From positions 1 to 56,685 of the forward strand of contig JABDHL010000036.1 in NCBI GenBank assembly GCA_012972825.1: 56,685 nucleotides of DNA, given 5' to 3'. The position numbers were made by a program, and so were the translations under genes. Below the pieces are notes generated by a model that was given only the letters and a program-made list of their open reading frames with translations, ran no database searches and was not told the origin of the DNA. Of the stretch, positions 17,756 through 26,468 are shown one piece after another (within the stretch, counting starts at the first letter, position 1; each line of letters opens with the position of its first letter). Origin of the DNA: Chlorobiaceae bacterium (lineage in GTDB: Bacteria > Bacteroidota > Chlorobiia > Chlorobiales > Chlorobiaceae).

Positions 17756-18346
17756 ATGATGAAGGCTTCTGTGGCTAAAATTGTAGTGTTTTTTCTTTTT
17801 TTCAGTACACTTTCCGGATGCGGTTATAACAGTATTCAGCAGAATGAAGAGGCGGTTAACCATGCATGGGGAGATCTGGAGTCTCAATTGCAGCGCAGGG
17901 CTGATCTTGTACCTAATCTTGTAGCAACAGTGAAGGGTGCTGCAAACTTTGAAAAGGAAACATTGACAGCAGTTGTAGAGGCAAGATCAAGAGCTTCGGC
18001 AATTCAGCTTACTCCCGCAATGCTGAGTGACCCTGATGCCATGGCAAAATTCAGGGAAGCCCAGGGAAATCTTTCCTCGACTCTTTCGCGCCTGCTTGTA
18101 ACGGTCGAACGTTATCCTGAACTCAAAGCCAACCAGAATTTCAGGGACCTGCAGAATCAGCTTGAGGGGACTGAGAACCGAATCAGTGTTGCACGTCAGC
18201 GATATAATGCTTCTGTAGAGACCTTTAATTTCTCAATCAGGCAGTTTCCTAACTCTCTGACAAACTCATTTATGCTGAAGCTGAAACCAAAGGAGTACTT
18301 TAAGGCTGATGCTGCCGCTAAAACAGTACCAGGGGTGAAATTCTGA
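17756..18346 (+). CDS. LemA family lipoprotein
   Basis: The ATG at 17756 is preferred because AAGGAG lies 9 bases before it and it gives a proper type II signal peptide ending in LSG-C22; an upstream ATG at 17714 would add 14 polar residues. The 196-residue product has the LemA signature [27 protein letters not shown] (from about residue 36) and long antiparallel helices. LemA proteins are widespread and of unclear biochemical role, often paired with TPM-domain proteins as here: the next gene begins 23 bp downstream. Confidence 0.9.
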   Translation: MMKASVAKIVVFFLFFSTLSGCGYNSIQQNEEAVNHAWGDLESQLQRRADLVPNLVATVKGAANFEKETLTAVVEARSRASAIQLTPAMLSDPDAMAKFREAQGNLSSTLSRLLVTVERYPELKANQNFRDLQNQLEGTENRISVARQRYNASVETFNFSIRQFPNSLTNSFMLKLKPKEYFKADAAAKTVPGVKF

Positions 18347-18369
18347 TTCGGACAAATACCATAACGCTT

Positions 18370-19107
18370 TTGGCGAGGCGAGTATCGTGGATAAGTTCCA
18401 CGATACTCCTTTTTGCTTTACTTCAGGTTGCGTTGTACACCGGCCTTTTGGCAGCCATTCCCGTGCCTGCCCTTACAGGACGGGTAAACGATTATGCTGG
18501 AATGATTTCTGCGCCTGTCAAGGCGGACCTTGAGACAAAGCTCAAGCAGTTTGAAGCTGCAGAATCAACCCAGATAGTTATTCTTACCGTTCAATCACTT
18601 AAGGGTGATCCGATTGAGGATTTTTCAATTAAGGTCGCCGAGGCCTGGAAAATAGGCCAGAAAGGCAAAGATAACGGTGTGTTGCTTATTGTCTCGAAAG
18701 ATGACCATAAGGTACGCATTGAGGTCGGCTATGGTCTGGAAGGCAAGCTGACCGATCTCATGGCCGGGCGTATTGTAAGGGATGAGATTGTTCCGGCATT
18801 CAAAGCGGGTCAGTTTGACCAGGGATTCACCAACGGTGTTTCTGCAATTATTTCAACAGCACATGGAGAGTACAAGGGTAAGCCCAAAACCGAGGGTAAT
18901 GGAGATAAGCCTTCAATGTCATTGCTGTTCATAATTTTCGCTGTTATCTATGTTATTTATCAGATTTTCAGAAGATTTTTCTGGGGCGGTCTAGGAGGAG
19001 GTTTTTTTGGCGGTGGCGGAGGCTTTAGCGGTAGCGGCAACAACGACGACAATTTCAGTGGCGGCGGAGGAAGTTTCGGCGGAGGCGGATCTTCAGGTGA
19101 CTGGTAG
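18370..19107 (+). CDS. TPM-domain (YgcG-type) membrane protein
   Basis: A 245-residue protein from a TTG start. An N-terminal signal or anchor segment (STILLFALLQVALYTGLLAAIP) precedes a TPM domain (LTGRVNDYAGMISAPVKADLETKLKQFE ... EVGYGLEGKLTDLMAGRI), known from photosystem II repair factor TLP18.3 and bacterial YgcG. A second membrane segment (SMSLLFIIFAVIYVIYQIF) is followed by a Gly/Ser/Phe-rich tail ending in SGDW. The lemA-TPM pair is common in bacteria; the role may concern envelope quality control but is unproven. The start is uncertain because no ribosome-binding site is clear. Confidence 0.87.
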   Translation: MARRVSWISSTILLFALLQVALYTGLLAAIPVPALTGRVNDYAGMISAPVKADLETKLKQFEAAESTQIVILTVQSLKGDPIEDFSIKVAEAWKIGQKGKDNGVLLIVSKDDHKVRIEVGYGLEGKLTDLMAGRIVRDEIVPAFKAGQFDQGFTNGVSAIISTAHGEYKGKPKTEGNGDKPSMSLLFIIFAVIYVIYQIFRRFFWGGLGGGFFGGGGGFSGSGNNDDNFSGGGGSFGGGGSSGDW

Positions 19108-19190
19108 AATCAGGATCATTGCTCAGATCTTCTCCCATTCAAACTTGCTGACGTTTCTTGCTTTTGGATCAAAGACGATGCCGATCAGGT

Positions 19191-19268
19191 AGCTTTACAT
19201 AATATCTATTATACAACAAAATGTTAGCTAAACTCAAAGGCTTCATATAATAGATATTATGTAAAGCT
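19191..19268. repeat. Perfect 23-bp inverted repeat with a 32-base loop
   Basis: Left arm 19191-19213 and right arm 19246-19268 are exact reverse complements, AT-rich and ending in AGCTTTACAT/ATGTAAAGCT. The loop holds an 8-bp palindrome TTAGCTAA. It lies between the convergent TPM and livF genes. It has no U-tract of the usual terminator kind; a MITE-like remnant or an RNA hairpin is possible. Confidence 0.85.
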
Positions 19269-19304
19269 GTAGACTGAAAGCAATACCAGCCATAATGATT
19301 TTTC

Positions 19305-20000
19305 TTACATTCCAAGAAAAGCCTTCTTGACATCCTGGTTATTCAGCAACTCTTCACCGGTTCCTGTAAGTACAATACTCCCGGTTTCAATAACGTATCC
19401 TCTGTTGCTGATGTTCAGCGACTGATAGACATTCTGTTCAACCAGAAGCACCGTAACCCCGCTTTTGCTGATGGTTTGAATTGCGGTAAAAACCACCTCG
19501 GTAAACAACGGTGACAATCCAAGACTCGGTTCATCAAGAAGGAGAAGTTTCGGATTCCCCATTAATCCTCTCCCGATAGCAAGCATCTGCTGTTCACCAC
19601 CGGACATGGTGCCACCAAGCTGATTGCGTCGATCTGCAAGTTTGGGAAACAAGGTAAAAACCCTCTCCATATTCTGTTTGCGATCTGCTTTCTGTAGAAA
19701 GCCTCCCATAATCAGGTTTTCAATAACACTCATTTCAGGAAAGATCTTCCGGCCTTCAGGAACATGTATAATTCCCCGCTGAACTATGGCATGCGCCGGA
19801 AGAGCTTGCAGTGATTCGGTATTGTAAGTAATTATTCCTTTATACGTTATGAGCCCTGAAACTGCTTTGAGGAGGGTTGTTTTCCCCGCACCATTGCTTC
19901 CGACAACAGAAACAATCTCACCTTGGGCAATAGTGATATCAATATCCTTCAGTACCGGCATTTCGCCGTATCCGGCATTCAGATTTTTAATGCTAAGCAT
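19305..20000 (-). CDS. livF: Branched-chain amino acid ABC transporter, ATPase LivF
   Basis: I place the start at 20000 (MLSIKNLNAGYGE), with GGAGGTGG shortly upstream inside the end of livG; the product has 231 residues. Walker A is GSNGAGKTTLL, signature MSGGEQQMLAIGRGLM, and Walker B LLLLDEPSLGLSP, all typical of LivF. The characteristic Y-loop region HVPEGRKIFPEMSV is present. LivF and LivG form the ATPase dimer under the LivH/LivM membrane pair. The coding region overlaps livG by 8 bases. It is the last gene of the operon. Confidence 0.94.
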   Translation of the reverse strand: MLSIKNLNAGYGEMPVLKDIDITIAQGEIVSVVGSNGAGKTTLLKAVSGLITYKGIITYNTESLQALPAHAIVQRGIIHVPEGRKIFPEMSVIENLIMGGFLQKADRKQNMERVFTLFPKLADRRNQLGGTMSGGEQQMLAIGRGLMGNPKLLLLDEPSLGLSPLFTEVVFTAIQTISKSGVTVLLVEQNVYQSLNISNRGYVIETGSIVLTGTGEELLNNQDVKKAFLGM

Positions 20001-20721
20001 TCTGACCACCTCCAAGATAAGCTGCTATGACTTCAGGATTCTTCGTAATATCTTCCGGCGTCCCTTCAGCAAGCTTTTCACCCGAATTCAGAACAACTAT
20101 CCAGTCGCAGATAGCTGTAACGGCTTTCATGTCATGTTCGATAAAAACAATGGTAGCGCCTTTATTGCGGACCTCACGGATAATAACAAGAATGCCATCG
20201 GTTTCGGTATGGTTCAATCCGCCGCAGATTTCGTCCAGAAGCAGCATTTTCGGTCGGGTAGCCAATACTCTCGCAAGTTCCAGTTTCTTTTTCAGACCGA
20301 TAGAGAGTGAACCTGCCGTTTTTTTTGCATAATCAGTCAGTCCTACAGAGTCCAACTGTTCAATTGCTATCTCTTCAGCTTCTCTGGCAGCATTTGTAAT
20401 TGAAAACGCACCGATCATCACATTCTCAAGAACCGTCAGGCTGCCCAGCGGTTTCACCCTCTGCCAGGTACGTGCCATACCCATACGGCAAACTTCATCC
20501 GGACGCAGCTTGTTAATTTTTTTGTTATCAAAAATGATGTCTCCGGAGGTTACATGAATAAAACCGGTAATGCAGTTGAACAAGGTGGTTTTACCTGCTC
20601 CATTAGGACCGATCAGTCCAACTATCTGCTTTTCATCAACAGAAAAACTTATGTCCGAAACAGCGACATTGCCTCCAAAATGCTTGCTGACATGATTGAT
20701 ATGAAGAATATGCCCTATCAT
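19993..20721 (-). CDS. livG: Branched-chain amino acid ABC transporter, ATPase LivG
   Basis: The ATG at 20721 overlaps the livM stop codon as ATGA, giving 242 residues; an upstream in-frame start would extend into livM. Walker A is GPNGAGKTTLFN, and the LivG-type segment RMGMARTWQRVKPLGSLTVLENVMIG follows. Walker B is MLLLDEICGGLNHTE. The C-terminal part (MKAVTAICDWIVVLNSGEKLAEGTPEDI) is also LivG-like. The signature reads SLSIGLKKKLELARVLA, with the usual GQ replaced by GL, slightly divergent from LSGGQ but normal for this family (typically YGQQRRLEIARAL). Confidence 0.93.
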   Translation of the reverse strand: MIGHILHINHVSKHFGGNVAVSDISFSVDEKQIVGLIGPNGAGKTTLFNCITGFIHVTSGDIIFDNKKINKLRPDEVCRMGMARTWQRVKPLGSLTVLENVMIGAFSITNAAREAEEIAIEQLDSVGLTDYAKKTAGSLSIGLKKKLELARVLATRPKMLLLDEICGGLNHTETDGILVIIREVRNKGATIVFIEHDMKAVTAICDWIVVLNSGEKLAEGTPEDITKNPEVIAAYLGGGQNA

Positions 20722-21713
20722 TTTGCCCTCCGGAAAAGCCCGAGTATTCCTTTGGGAAGATAAAGTATGCAAAGCACCGTTATGATTCCATAGACAAGGA
20801 CGTGAGCATGAGCCAGGTTCTCTTTAAGAAAAACACCGAGGCCTGATGTTTCAGAAACAATACCATGTTTGACAAGAGCATCACCTATCACGTTTGAACG
20901 CAGCAGTTCGGCAAGCGGCACCAGCAAGACAGCACCAAGAACCGGACCCCATAGAGTTCCGACTCCGCCGATAATCGCCGTCAGAATAATTTCGATTGAA
21001 AGTCGAAGGTCAAGCACTGCGGAAGTATCAATAAAACGGATATAGACCGCATAAAGGCTTCCAAGAACGGATGTCAAAGCTGCAGAGATCAGTAACGCCT
21101 TGTTTTTATAGAACGAAAGATTAATCCCCAGAGAGGCGGCGGCGTCCTGATCTTCACGGATTGCCTGCAAGTAAAAACCGGTTTTCGATGTCCGCAGATA
21201 GAGCGTTATGCCAAGGGTGACAACAAGCACCAGCAGCATTCCGTAATAGAATGGATTTTTACTGTTCAGGTCGAGCCCCCACAAGGATACGTCAGAAAGA
21301 AGAATCCCCTGTGCTCCCCCGGTAAAATCAAAATTCAGCGCTGACAGGCGGACAATTTCCGCAACGGCAATTGACGCAAGGCCAAAGTAATGGCCGCGAA
21401 GCCTGAACACAATACTGCCTGTAATCAAGGCAATAATGCAGGCAGCAATGATGCCCGCCACTATACTGACAAGCGGGTTGAAATTGAATTTAGAGATCAG
21501 AATCATGGTCGTATAGGCACCGGCTCCAAAGTAGGCGGCATGTCCAAAACTGTATTGACCGGCATAACCGCCCAGAATATTCCACGCTGAAGAAAGCGCT
21601 GCCATCATCAGCACCGAAATCATTACTCCAATAACGTAGGGATTCTCCCCTGTCACAATCGGCAATACTGAAGCGATCCCTGCTGTAATCGCAATAAGCA
21701 TGATCTGTTTCAC
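20718..21713 (-). CDS. livM: Branched-chain amino acid ABC transporter, permease LivM
   Basis: A 331-residue polytopic permease. The GTG start follows the livH stop codon immediately. The family pattern WNILGGYAGQYSFGHAAYFGAGAYT is near residue 45-69, and the cytoplasmic coupling region reads TSKTGFYLQAIREDQDAAASLGIN. It forms the membrane channel with LivH. The end overlaps livG by four bases. Confidence 0.94.
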   Translation of the reverse strand: MKQIMLIAITAGIASVLPIVTGENPYVIGVMISVLMMAALSSAWNILGGYAGQYSFGHAAYFGAGAYTTMILISKFNFNPLVSIVAGIIAACIIALITGSIVFRLRGHYFGLASIAVAEIVRLSALNFDFTGGAQGILLSDVSLWGLDLNSKNPFYYGMLLVLVVTLGITLYLRTSKTGFYLQAIREDQDAAASLGINLSFYKNKALLISAALTSVLGSLYAVYIRFIDTSAVLDLRLSIEIILTAIIGGVGTLWGPVLGAVLLVPLAELLRSNVIGDALVKHGIVSETSGLGVFLKENLAHAHVLVYGIITVLCILYLPKGILGLFRRAK

Positions 21714-22583
21714 TTACTGCTCCCCTTTTTTTCCAAACAGTCCCTGAGGACGAAGCAGCAGAACCGCCAGAAAAATGATGAAGACTACAACATCTTTCCA
21801 GTCACTTGAAAGGTAGGTTGATGACATTGACTCAACAACCCCGATGATAACCCCTCCGACCCCTGCTCCGATAACCGAGCCAAGACCGCCGAGAACACAA
21901 ATTGTAAAGGCCTTCAGAAGAAAGGTATGGCCAGCCATCGGATGGATATAATAGGTGGGAGCTATCAGAGCACCTGCAGTTGCAGCCAGAGCAGTGCCAA
22001 GTCCAAAGGCGATAGCGCTCATTTTTGCGACGTTAATGCCCATCAGCTGTGCAGCCTCCCTGTTTTGGCTTGTTGCCCACAATGCCAGACCAGTAGTGGT
22101 TTTTGAAAGAAACACGTAAAGGATTCCGGTAATCCCGCAGGTAATGAGAAAAGATACAATCAATGGAACAGATAACGATATGCCCCCAAAAATATGGACT
22201 GCGCTGCTTGAATAAGATGTCGTCAAAATCTTCGGGTCACTGGTAAAACAGAGAAGTGCTGAATTACTCATAATCAGACCAAGACCGATGGTCAGGAGAA
22301 TCTGATTCTGATGCGGATGATTTATAATCCTGTGGATAAATACTTTTTCAATTATACATCCGAAAAGAAAAGCCGTTGGAATAATCAGCAGAAGCGACAG
22401 ATAAGGGTCAATATGCAGCAGGGTAAATGAAAAATATGCCAGATACATCCCTAACATCATAAGATCGCCATGAGCAAAGTTGCTGATATTCATGACACCA
22501 AAAACAAGGGACATCCCTATACCGGCAAGGGCATAAACACCGCCGGTCAATATTCCGGAAAGTAAGGATTGCAGAAAAAACAT
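21714..22583 (-). CDS. livH: Branched-chain amino acid ABC transporter, permease LivH
   Basis: A 289-residue permease with about eight membrane segments. Typical features are SGILTGGVYALAGIGMSLVFGVMNISNFAHGD at the N-terminus, and the coupling helix TTTGLALWATSQNREAAQLMGIN. It stands between the substrate-binding protein gene livK and livM. A hairpin in the 110-bp gap before it (22644-22671) may lower expression of the membrane and ATPase genes relative to livK. Confidence 0.94.
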   Translation of the reverse strand: MFFLQSLLSGILTGGVYALAGIGMSLVFGVMNISNFAHGDLMMLGMYLAYFSFTLLHIDPYLSLLLIIPTAFLFGCIIEKVFIHRIINHPHQNQILLTIGLGLIMSNSALLCFTSDPKILTTSYSSSAVHIFGGISLSVPLIVSFLITCGITGILYVFLSKTTTGLALWATSQNREAAQLMGINVAKMSAIAFGLGTALAATAGALIAPTYYIHPMAGHTFLLKAFTICVLGGLGSVIGAGVGGVIIGVVESMSSTYLSSDWKDVVVFIIFLAVLLLRPQGLFGKKGEQ

Positions 22584-22643
22584 TATGATCTCCCTGTAAA
22601 ATGAACTGCAAATAAAAAGAGTTCAGCTGAACACGGATCATAT

Positions 22644-22671
22644 AGCGCCTCCATACCGTCATGAAGGCGCT
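22644..22671 (-). promoter_or_regulatory. Hairpin between livK and livH
   Basis: AGCGCCT at 22644-22650 pairs with AGGCGCT at 22665-22671, extended by imperfect AT pairs on the outside. It sits 23 bases after the end of livK. Such hairpins often stabilise the binding-protein mRNA or partly terminate. No U-tract on the minus-strand transcript, so partial processing is more likely than termination. Confidence 0.5.
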
Positions 22672-22693
22672 GTATATCTTGAATTGTTATATG

Positions 22694-23839
22694 TTATCGA
22701 GTATAGGGATAAACCAGTTTCTGCTTGCTGAATTGAGCTGGGTACACAGTTTCATACTTACCGTTTATAATTTGCTGTACCAGCATGGGATGGTTGTTCT
22801 GGTTGGTAAAGCCATTATAATCTGCAAATTTTACAGGACCTAAAATACCATTCCAGCTTCCTGCTTTCAGGCCGGCTCGAAGTTTAGCGGCTGTATTGGA
22901 TTTTGATGCAGTTTCAACCATGATTCTCATTGCTTCATACGCACAGGCGGCATGATAGGAGGGCTCTTTTGCATATTTTGCATTATAACGACGTGCAAAG
23001 TCCGCTGCACCCGGCCAGTTGACATCATCTGTCCATTGCGTGGCAGAAACCACAAGGTTGGATATTTCTGTCTGCTGAGCAAACTGGGCTGTCGTATATC
23101 CCGCACCGGCACCAAGGAATGCCTTTGGTGTAAGCGAAATCTCCTTGGCCTGACGCATCAGAAGGATAGCATCGGCATCATACGAAACAAGAAATATAAG
23201 ATCCGGATTTGCTGCTTTAACCTTGGCAAGGGATGGCCGGTAATCAGGTTGCCCCTGTTGATACTTTTCGTTGGCAACTTCCATTAACCCCATTTTAGCG
23301 GCATTCTCCTGGGCAGTTTTAACGGTTGAAACGCCAAAATCAGTTGCAGCATAGACATAGGCAATGGTTTTAGGTTTATACGAAGCGACTGCTTTCATCA
23401 GCACACTTGAATAAACATTGGCAGGAGCGTTCAACCTGAAAACGTTCTTATACCCTTTCATGGTAATATCTTCCTTTGCGGCAGCAGGTACAAGCAGAGG
23501 CACCTGATACTGGTCAGCCCTTGAAGCAACAACATTTGCAGAACCGGAAGTATATGGTCCGACCACGCCGATAACACCATCACGGGTTACAAGTTTTTCG
23601 TATGCAGCAAGGGCATTTTTCGGGTCGCCTCCATCATCCTCCTTGATCAGCTCTACCTGAATACCTTTTGCTTTCAAGTCTTCAATCGCCATAGCCGCAC
23701 CATTGGTCAGGTTTTCCCCTATCTGTGCTTCTTTACCTGTAATTGAATTGATAAAACCTATCTTGATTGGAGCTGCATGCGCCAGCATCGGCAACGCTAA
23801 TAGAGCCGCAGCGACTATAGAGATAACTTTTTTCTTCAT
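22694..23839 (-). CDS. livK: Branched-chain amino acid ABC transporter, substrate-binding protein
   Basis: A 381-residue periplasmic binding protein with a signal peptide MKKKVISIVAAALLALPMLAHAA. The mature part has the Leu/Ile/Val-binding protein pattern: IKIGFINSITGKEAQIGENLTNGAAMAIEDL, GVIGVVGPYTSGSANVVASR and TIAYVYAATDFGVSTVKTA. Periplasmic binding protein type 1 fold. It is the first gene of the livKHMGF operon and should bind the amino acid (or related solute) and deliver it to LivHM. Substrate is inferred from the operon only; amides or urea are used by some relatives. Confidence 0.93.
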   Translation of the reverse strand: MKKKVISIVAAALLALPMLAHAAPIKIGFINSITGKEAQIGENLTNGAAMAIEDLKAKGIQVELIKEDDGGDPKNALAAYEKLVTRDGVIGVVGPYTSGSANVVASRADQYQVPLLVPAAAKEDITMKGYKNVFRLNAPANVYSSVLMKAVASYKPKTIAYVYAATDFGVSTVKTAQENAAKMGLMEVANEKYQQGQPDYRPSLAKVKAANPDLIFLVSYDADAILLMRQAKEISLTPKAFLGAGAGYTTAQFAQQTEISNLVVSATQWTDDVNWPGAADFARRYNAKYAKEPSYHAACAYEAMRIMVETASKSNTAAKLRAGLKAGSWNGILGPVKFADYNGFTNQNNHPMLVQQIINGKYETVYPAQFSKQKLVYPYTR

Positions 23840-24123
23840 CTGCTGTTCCTCCTGTGGTTTGAGTTAAAGACCCCTGCTGAGTTCTGCTGAGAAACGTTCT
23901 ATATCAAGATTATATAAATTATATAGATTATTTAAAGTTTTCGTAAAGTTTAATTTACAACTAATATTATCCTCAATCAACGTCATCAAACCTTTGATCA
24001 TTCTGGCGGGAAAGGAAAACCTTTCAAAAAGGATATTGCGGGACACTCTGTCGAAATTATTTAAAAATATGTACATTTAGCGAACTGTGATTTATAAAAA
24101 GACATCTTACATCCGGAGGAAAA

Positions 24124-24303
24124 ATGAGCGCAAAAGATACTGTTCTTGAGGTCATGAAAAAAGAGGGCACTCCACTCAATGCCGGCCGGATTACGGAAAT
24201 CAGCGGACTGGATCGTAAAGAGGTCGACAAGGCTTTGAAAGCTCTGAAAGATGAAGAGCTGATAGTTTCTCCAAAGCGTTGTTACTGGGAACCAAAAAAA
24301 TAA
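24124..24303 (+). CDS. Small winged-helix protein (59 residues)
   Basis: A short gene with a strong ribosome-binding site (GGAGG ending 3 bases before the ATG). The product, [20 protein letters not shown] and onwards, consists of a single helix-turn-helix with a small wing: helix 1 [10 protein letters not shown], helix 2 [10 protein letters not shown], recognition helix [15 protein letters not shown], then wing [13 protein letters not shown]. The pattern resembles minimal winged-helix domains of the DprA-C-terminal or MarR-like type. It is probably a DNA-binding or protein-interaction module. It stands just before the cytochrome c gene on the same strand, 43 bp apart, and may be co-transcribed with it. 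Exact function unknown. Confidence 0.8.
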   Translation: MSAKDTVLEVMKKEGTPLNAGRITEISGLDRKEVDKALKALKDEELIVSPKRCYWEPKK

Positions 24304-24346
24304 TTTCCAATTTTTACTTATATCCACTCAAGTCCGCATCATCACG

Positions 24347-24733
24347 ATGACCATGAAATTCTTTACGCCCGTTTTTATTATCGTCAGCCTTTTTTGCCTC
24401 GGTTCCTGCAATCCTGAAAAACTTCCTGTCTCAGATGAGGTTTTAGAATCAAAAGCCGAAGCTTTAGCTGAACGAAAAATTGAAGAAGGCAAAAAAATCT
24501 ATGAATCAAATTGTGCCGGTTGTCATGATTCGGGTGTCTCCGGTGCCCCGAAACCCGGCGATAAGGAAGCATGGCGTGAGCGTCTTGCGCCAGGTGTAGC
24601 AGTGATGGTAAAAAAATCGATAGAAGGCTATGAGGGGAAAACCGGAGTCATGCCTCCAAAAGGCGGCAATTCTACCCTGACCGATGAAGAGGTCAGCAAC
24701 GCCGTTGATTTTATGACGGTGAAATTGAAATAA
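24347..24733 (+). CDS. Class I monohaem cytochrome c, probable lipoprotein (c5-like)
   Basis: A 128-residue exported cytochrome. The signal peptide ends in a lipobox, FCLGS-C21, so it is likely lipid-anchored. The haem motif C56-AG-C59-H60 provides covalent attachment and the proximal ligand; M102 in VMPPKGG is the probable sixth ligand. The spacing and the segment GKKIYESNCAGCHDSGVSGAPKPGDKEAW agree with cytochrome c5/c555-like proteins, which carry electrons in periplasmic photosynthetic or sulfur-oxidation chains. The final 23 bases overlap the end of recD on the other strand. The start could also be the second ATG, two codons later. Confidence 0.92.
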   Translation: MTMKFFTPVFIIVSLFCLGSCNPEKLPVSDEVLESKAEALAERKIEEGKKIYESNCAGCHDSGVSGAPKPGDKEAWRERLAPGVAVMVKKSIEGYEGKTGVMPPKGGNSTLTDEEVSNAVDFMTVKLK

Positions 24734-26465
24734 GGGCTTCTCTCAAACCGGAATGCCGTACTGTCTTTTTTCTGACAGCTCGTCTGAACACGTTTTCACT
24801 TACCCAGATTTCAACGCTCTCTTTTGCCCTTGTTATACCGGTGTAAATCAGTTCCCGTGTCAGGATATCACTGTCAATAGAAGGCAAAAGCATAAGCACC
24901 CGATCAAACTCTGATCCCTGGCTTTTATGGATCGTCATGGCAAAAGCCGTTTCATGCAGCGGCAGGCGTTCCGGCATTATGCTGCGGACTCCACCATTCG
25001 GAGCGGGGAAAAAGGCCCTGAGTGCTCCTCTGCTTTCAGGATCAGGAAAAAGTATACCTGTATCGCCATTAAAAAGCCGCATCGTATAGTCATTGACCGT
25101 GACAAGAATTGGACGACCGCGGTATCCCCTGCTTTCCAGCGTGATCAGCCCTTCCCTGCCAAGAATACGTTCAACACTGCTGTTAAGACCGCTTACGCCG
25201 TAAGGACCATCGCGCAATGCACAGAGAATACGGAACCTGTCAAAACGTTCCAGTGCTTCTGAGGCTGATTCCGCTTCCAGGTAACATCGATATCCTTCAA
25301 CTGTTTTTTTTGCCAGGGAGCCTGGCAGTTCCTCCCGGGAGGGCAGATCCTGCCAGGCAATACCATTGAGTGTTTTACATTTCAGCAGCGCAAGGGCTTC
25401 TCCATCCAGTCCGGCATTAACTGCGCGACTTATTTCTGCTATTCCGGTTCCGGCCTGAAACCGATAATTTTTTTCAAGGTTAACCAGGGAGCCGAAGAAA
25501 GGCGAAGCCCGGCTTCCTTCCTCTTCTGCACTGCAGATATCACCAAGAACTGCCCCCGCTTCAACCGAGGCAAGCTGATTCCTGTCACCCAGCAGAATAA
25601 GACGGGCAGTTGGCTTGAGTGCAGCAACAAGAGCACTCATAAGCGGCAGTGCAATCATCGAGGCCTCGTCAACAATCACAGTATCGAAAGGCAGCGGATT
25701 CCTCTCAGAATGGCGAAAACAGGACGACCCTGAAACAGTGCCAAGCAGGCGCTGAAGAGTGACAACGTCATCGGGAATTGCCAATTTGATCTCATCACTA
25801 CAATCAAGGGTTTGCCGGATATCGCTTACAGAGGATTTAAGTCTTGCCGCCGCCTTTCCTGTAGGGGTAGCCATGGCAATCTTGTGCCTGATGCCGTCCG
25901 CCTGTTCAAGCAGCAAAGCAAGAATCCGGACAACAGTTGATGTTTTTCCGGTACCGGGTCCACCAGAAATAACACAGAACTGCTTATGCAGAGCAACATA
26001 AGCCGCCTCCTTCCGGCGATCAATGGCATCGCAGTCACCTTTGGGAAAGAGGCGGGCAAGACCTTCCTGAAAAAATGCTTCATCAATGCCCCCGACAGCT
26101 GCTGATGCTTTTTGAAGCAGCCTCCTGGCAAGCTCCTGCTGATAATGCCAGTAACGATAGAGATAGAAACGGCCAGATCTGTCAAGCACCAGCGGACGAT
26201 GCTGATGCGGCAGCCCAACCGTCGCGATTCCACTCAGCAGTTTCTGCAGAGCATCAAGATCCGGTAGAACAATCTCTTTTCCGTCCAAGAATACCGTTTG
26301 TCCTGCACAATCAGCAAGATCGAGGCAGATGTTGCCCTCCCCGACAGCACTGCTTAACAGGGAAACAAGCAGACGGAAAAGTTCACTGCTGCAATCAGCG
26401 CTCTGCTTACAGATAAAAGATGCAAAATGCCGGTCAATGGCACGCTCCTGAAACATTATCGCCAT
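24711..26465 (-). CDS. recD: Exodeoxyribonuclease V subunit RecD
   Basis: A 584-residue 5'-3' helicase subunit of RecBCD. Walker A is GGPGTGKT (168-175); further SF1B motifs include the DExx region VIVDEASMI, LLGDRNQLASVEAGAVLGDI and the C-terminal motif AFAMTIHKSQGSEFD followed by YTGITRAKESVEIW. Length is close to E. coli RecD (608). The gene follows recB with only 3 bp between. RecBCD binds double-strand ends, unwinds and degrades DNA, and after Chi loads RecA. Its 3' end overlaps the cytochrome c gene on the other strand. Confidence 0.96.
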   Translation of the reverse strand: MAIMFQERAIDRHFASFICKQSADCSSELFRLLVSLLSSAVGEGNICLDLADCAGQTVFLDGKEIVLPDLDALQKLLSGIATVGLPHQHRPLVLDRSGRFYLYRYWHYQQELARRLLQKASAAVGGIDEAFFQEGLARLFPKGDCDAIDRRKEAAYVALHKQFCVISGGPGTGKTSTVVRILALLLEQADGIRHKIAMATPTGKAAARLKSSVSDIRQTLDCSDEIKLAIPDDVVTLQRLLGTVSGSSCFRHSERNPLPFDTVIVDEASMIALPLMSALVAALKPTARLILLGDRNQLASVEAGAVLGDICSAEEEGSRASPFFGSLVNLEKNYRFQAGTGIAEISRAVNAGLDGEALALLKCKTLNGIAWQDLPSREELPGSLAKKTVEGYRCYLEAESASEALERFDRFRILCALRDGPYGVSGLNSSVERILGREGLITLESRGYRGRPILVTVNDYTMRLFNGDTGILFPDPESRGALRAFFPAPNGGVRSIMPERLPLHETAFAMTIHKSQGSEFDRVLMLLPSIDSDILTRELIYTGITRAKESVEIWVSENVFRRAVRKKTVRHSGLREALISISPS

Positions 26466-26468
26466 GCG

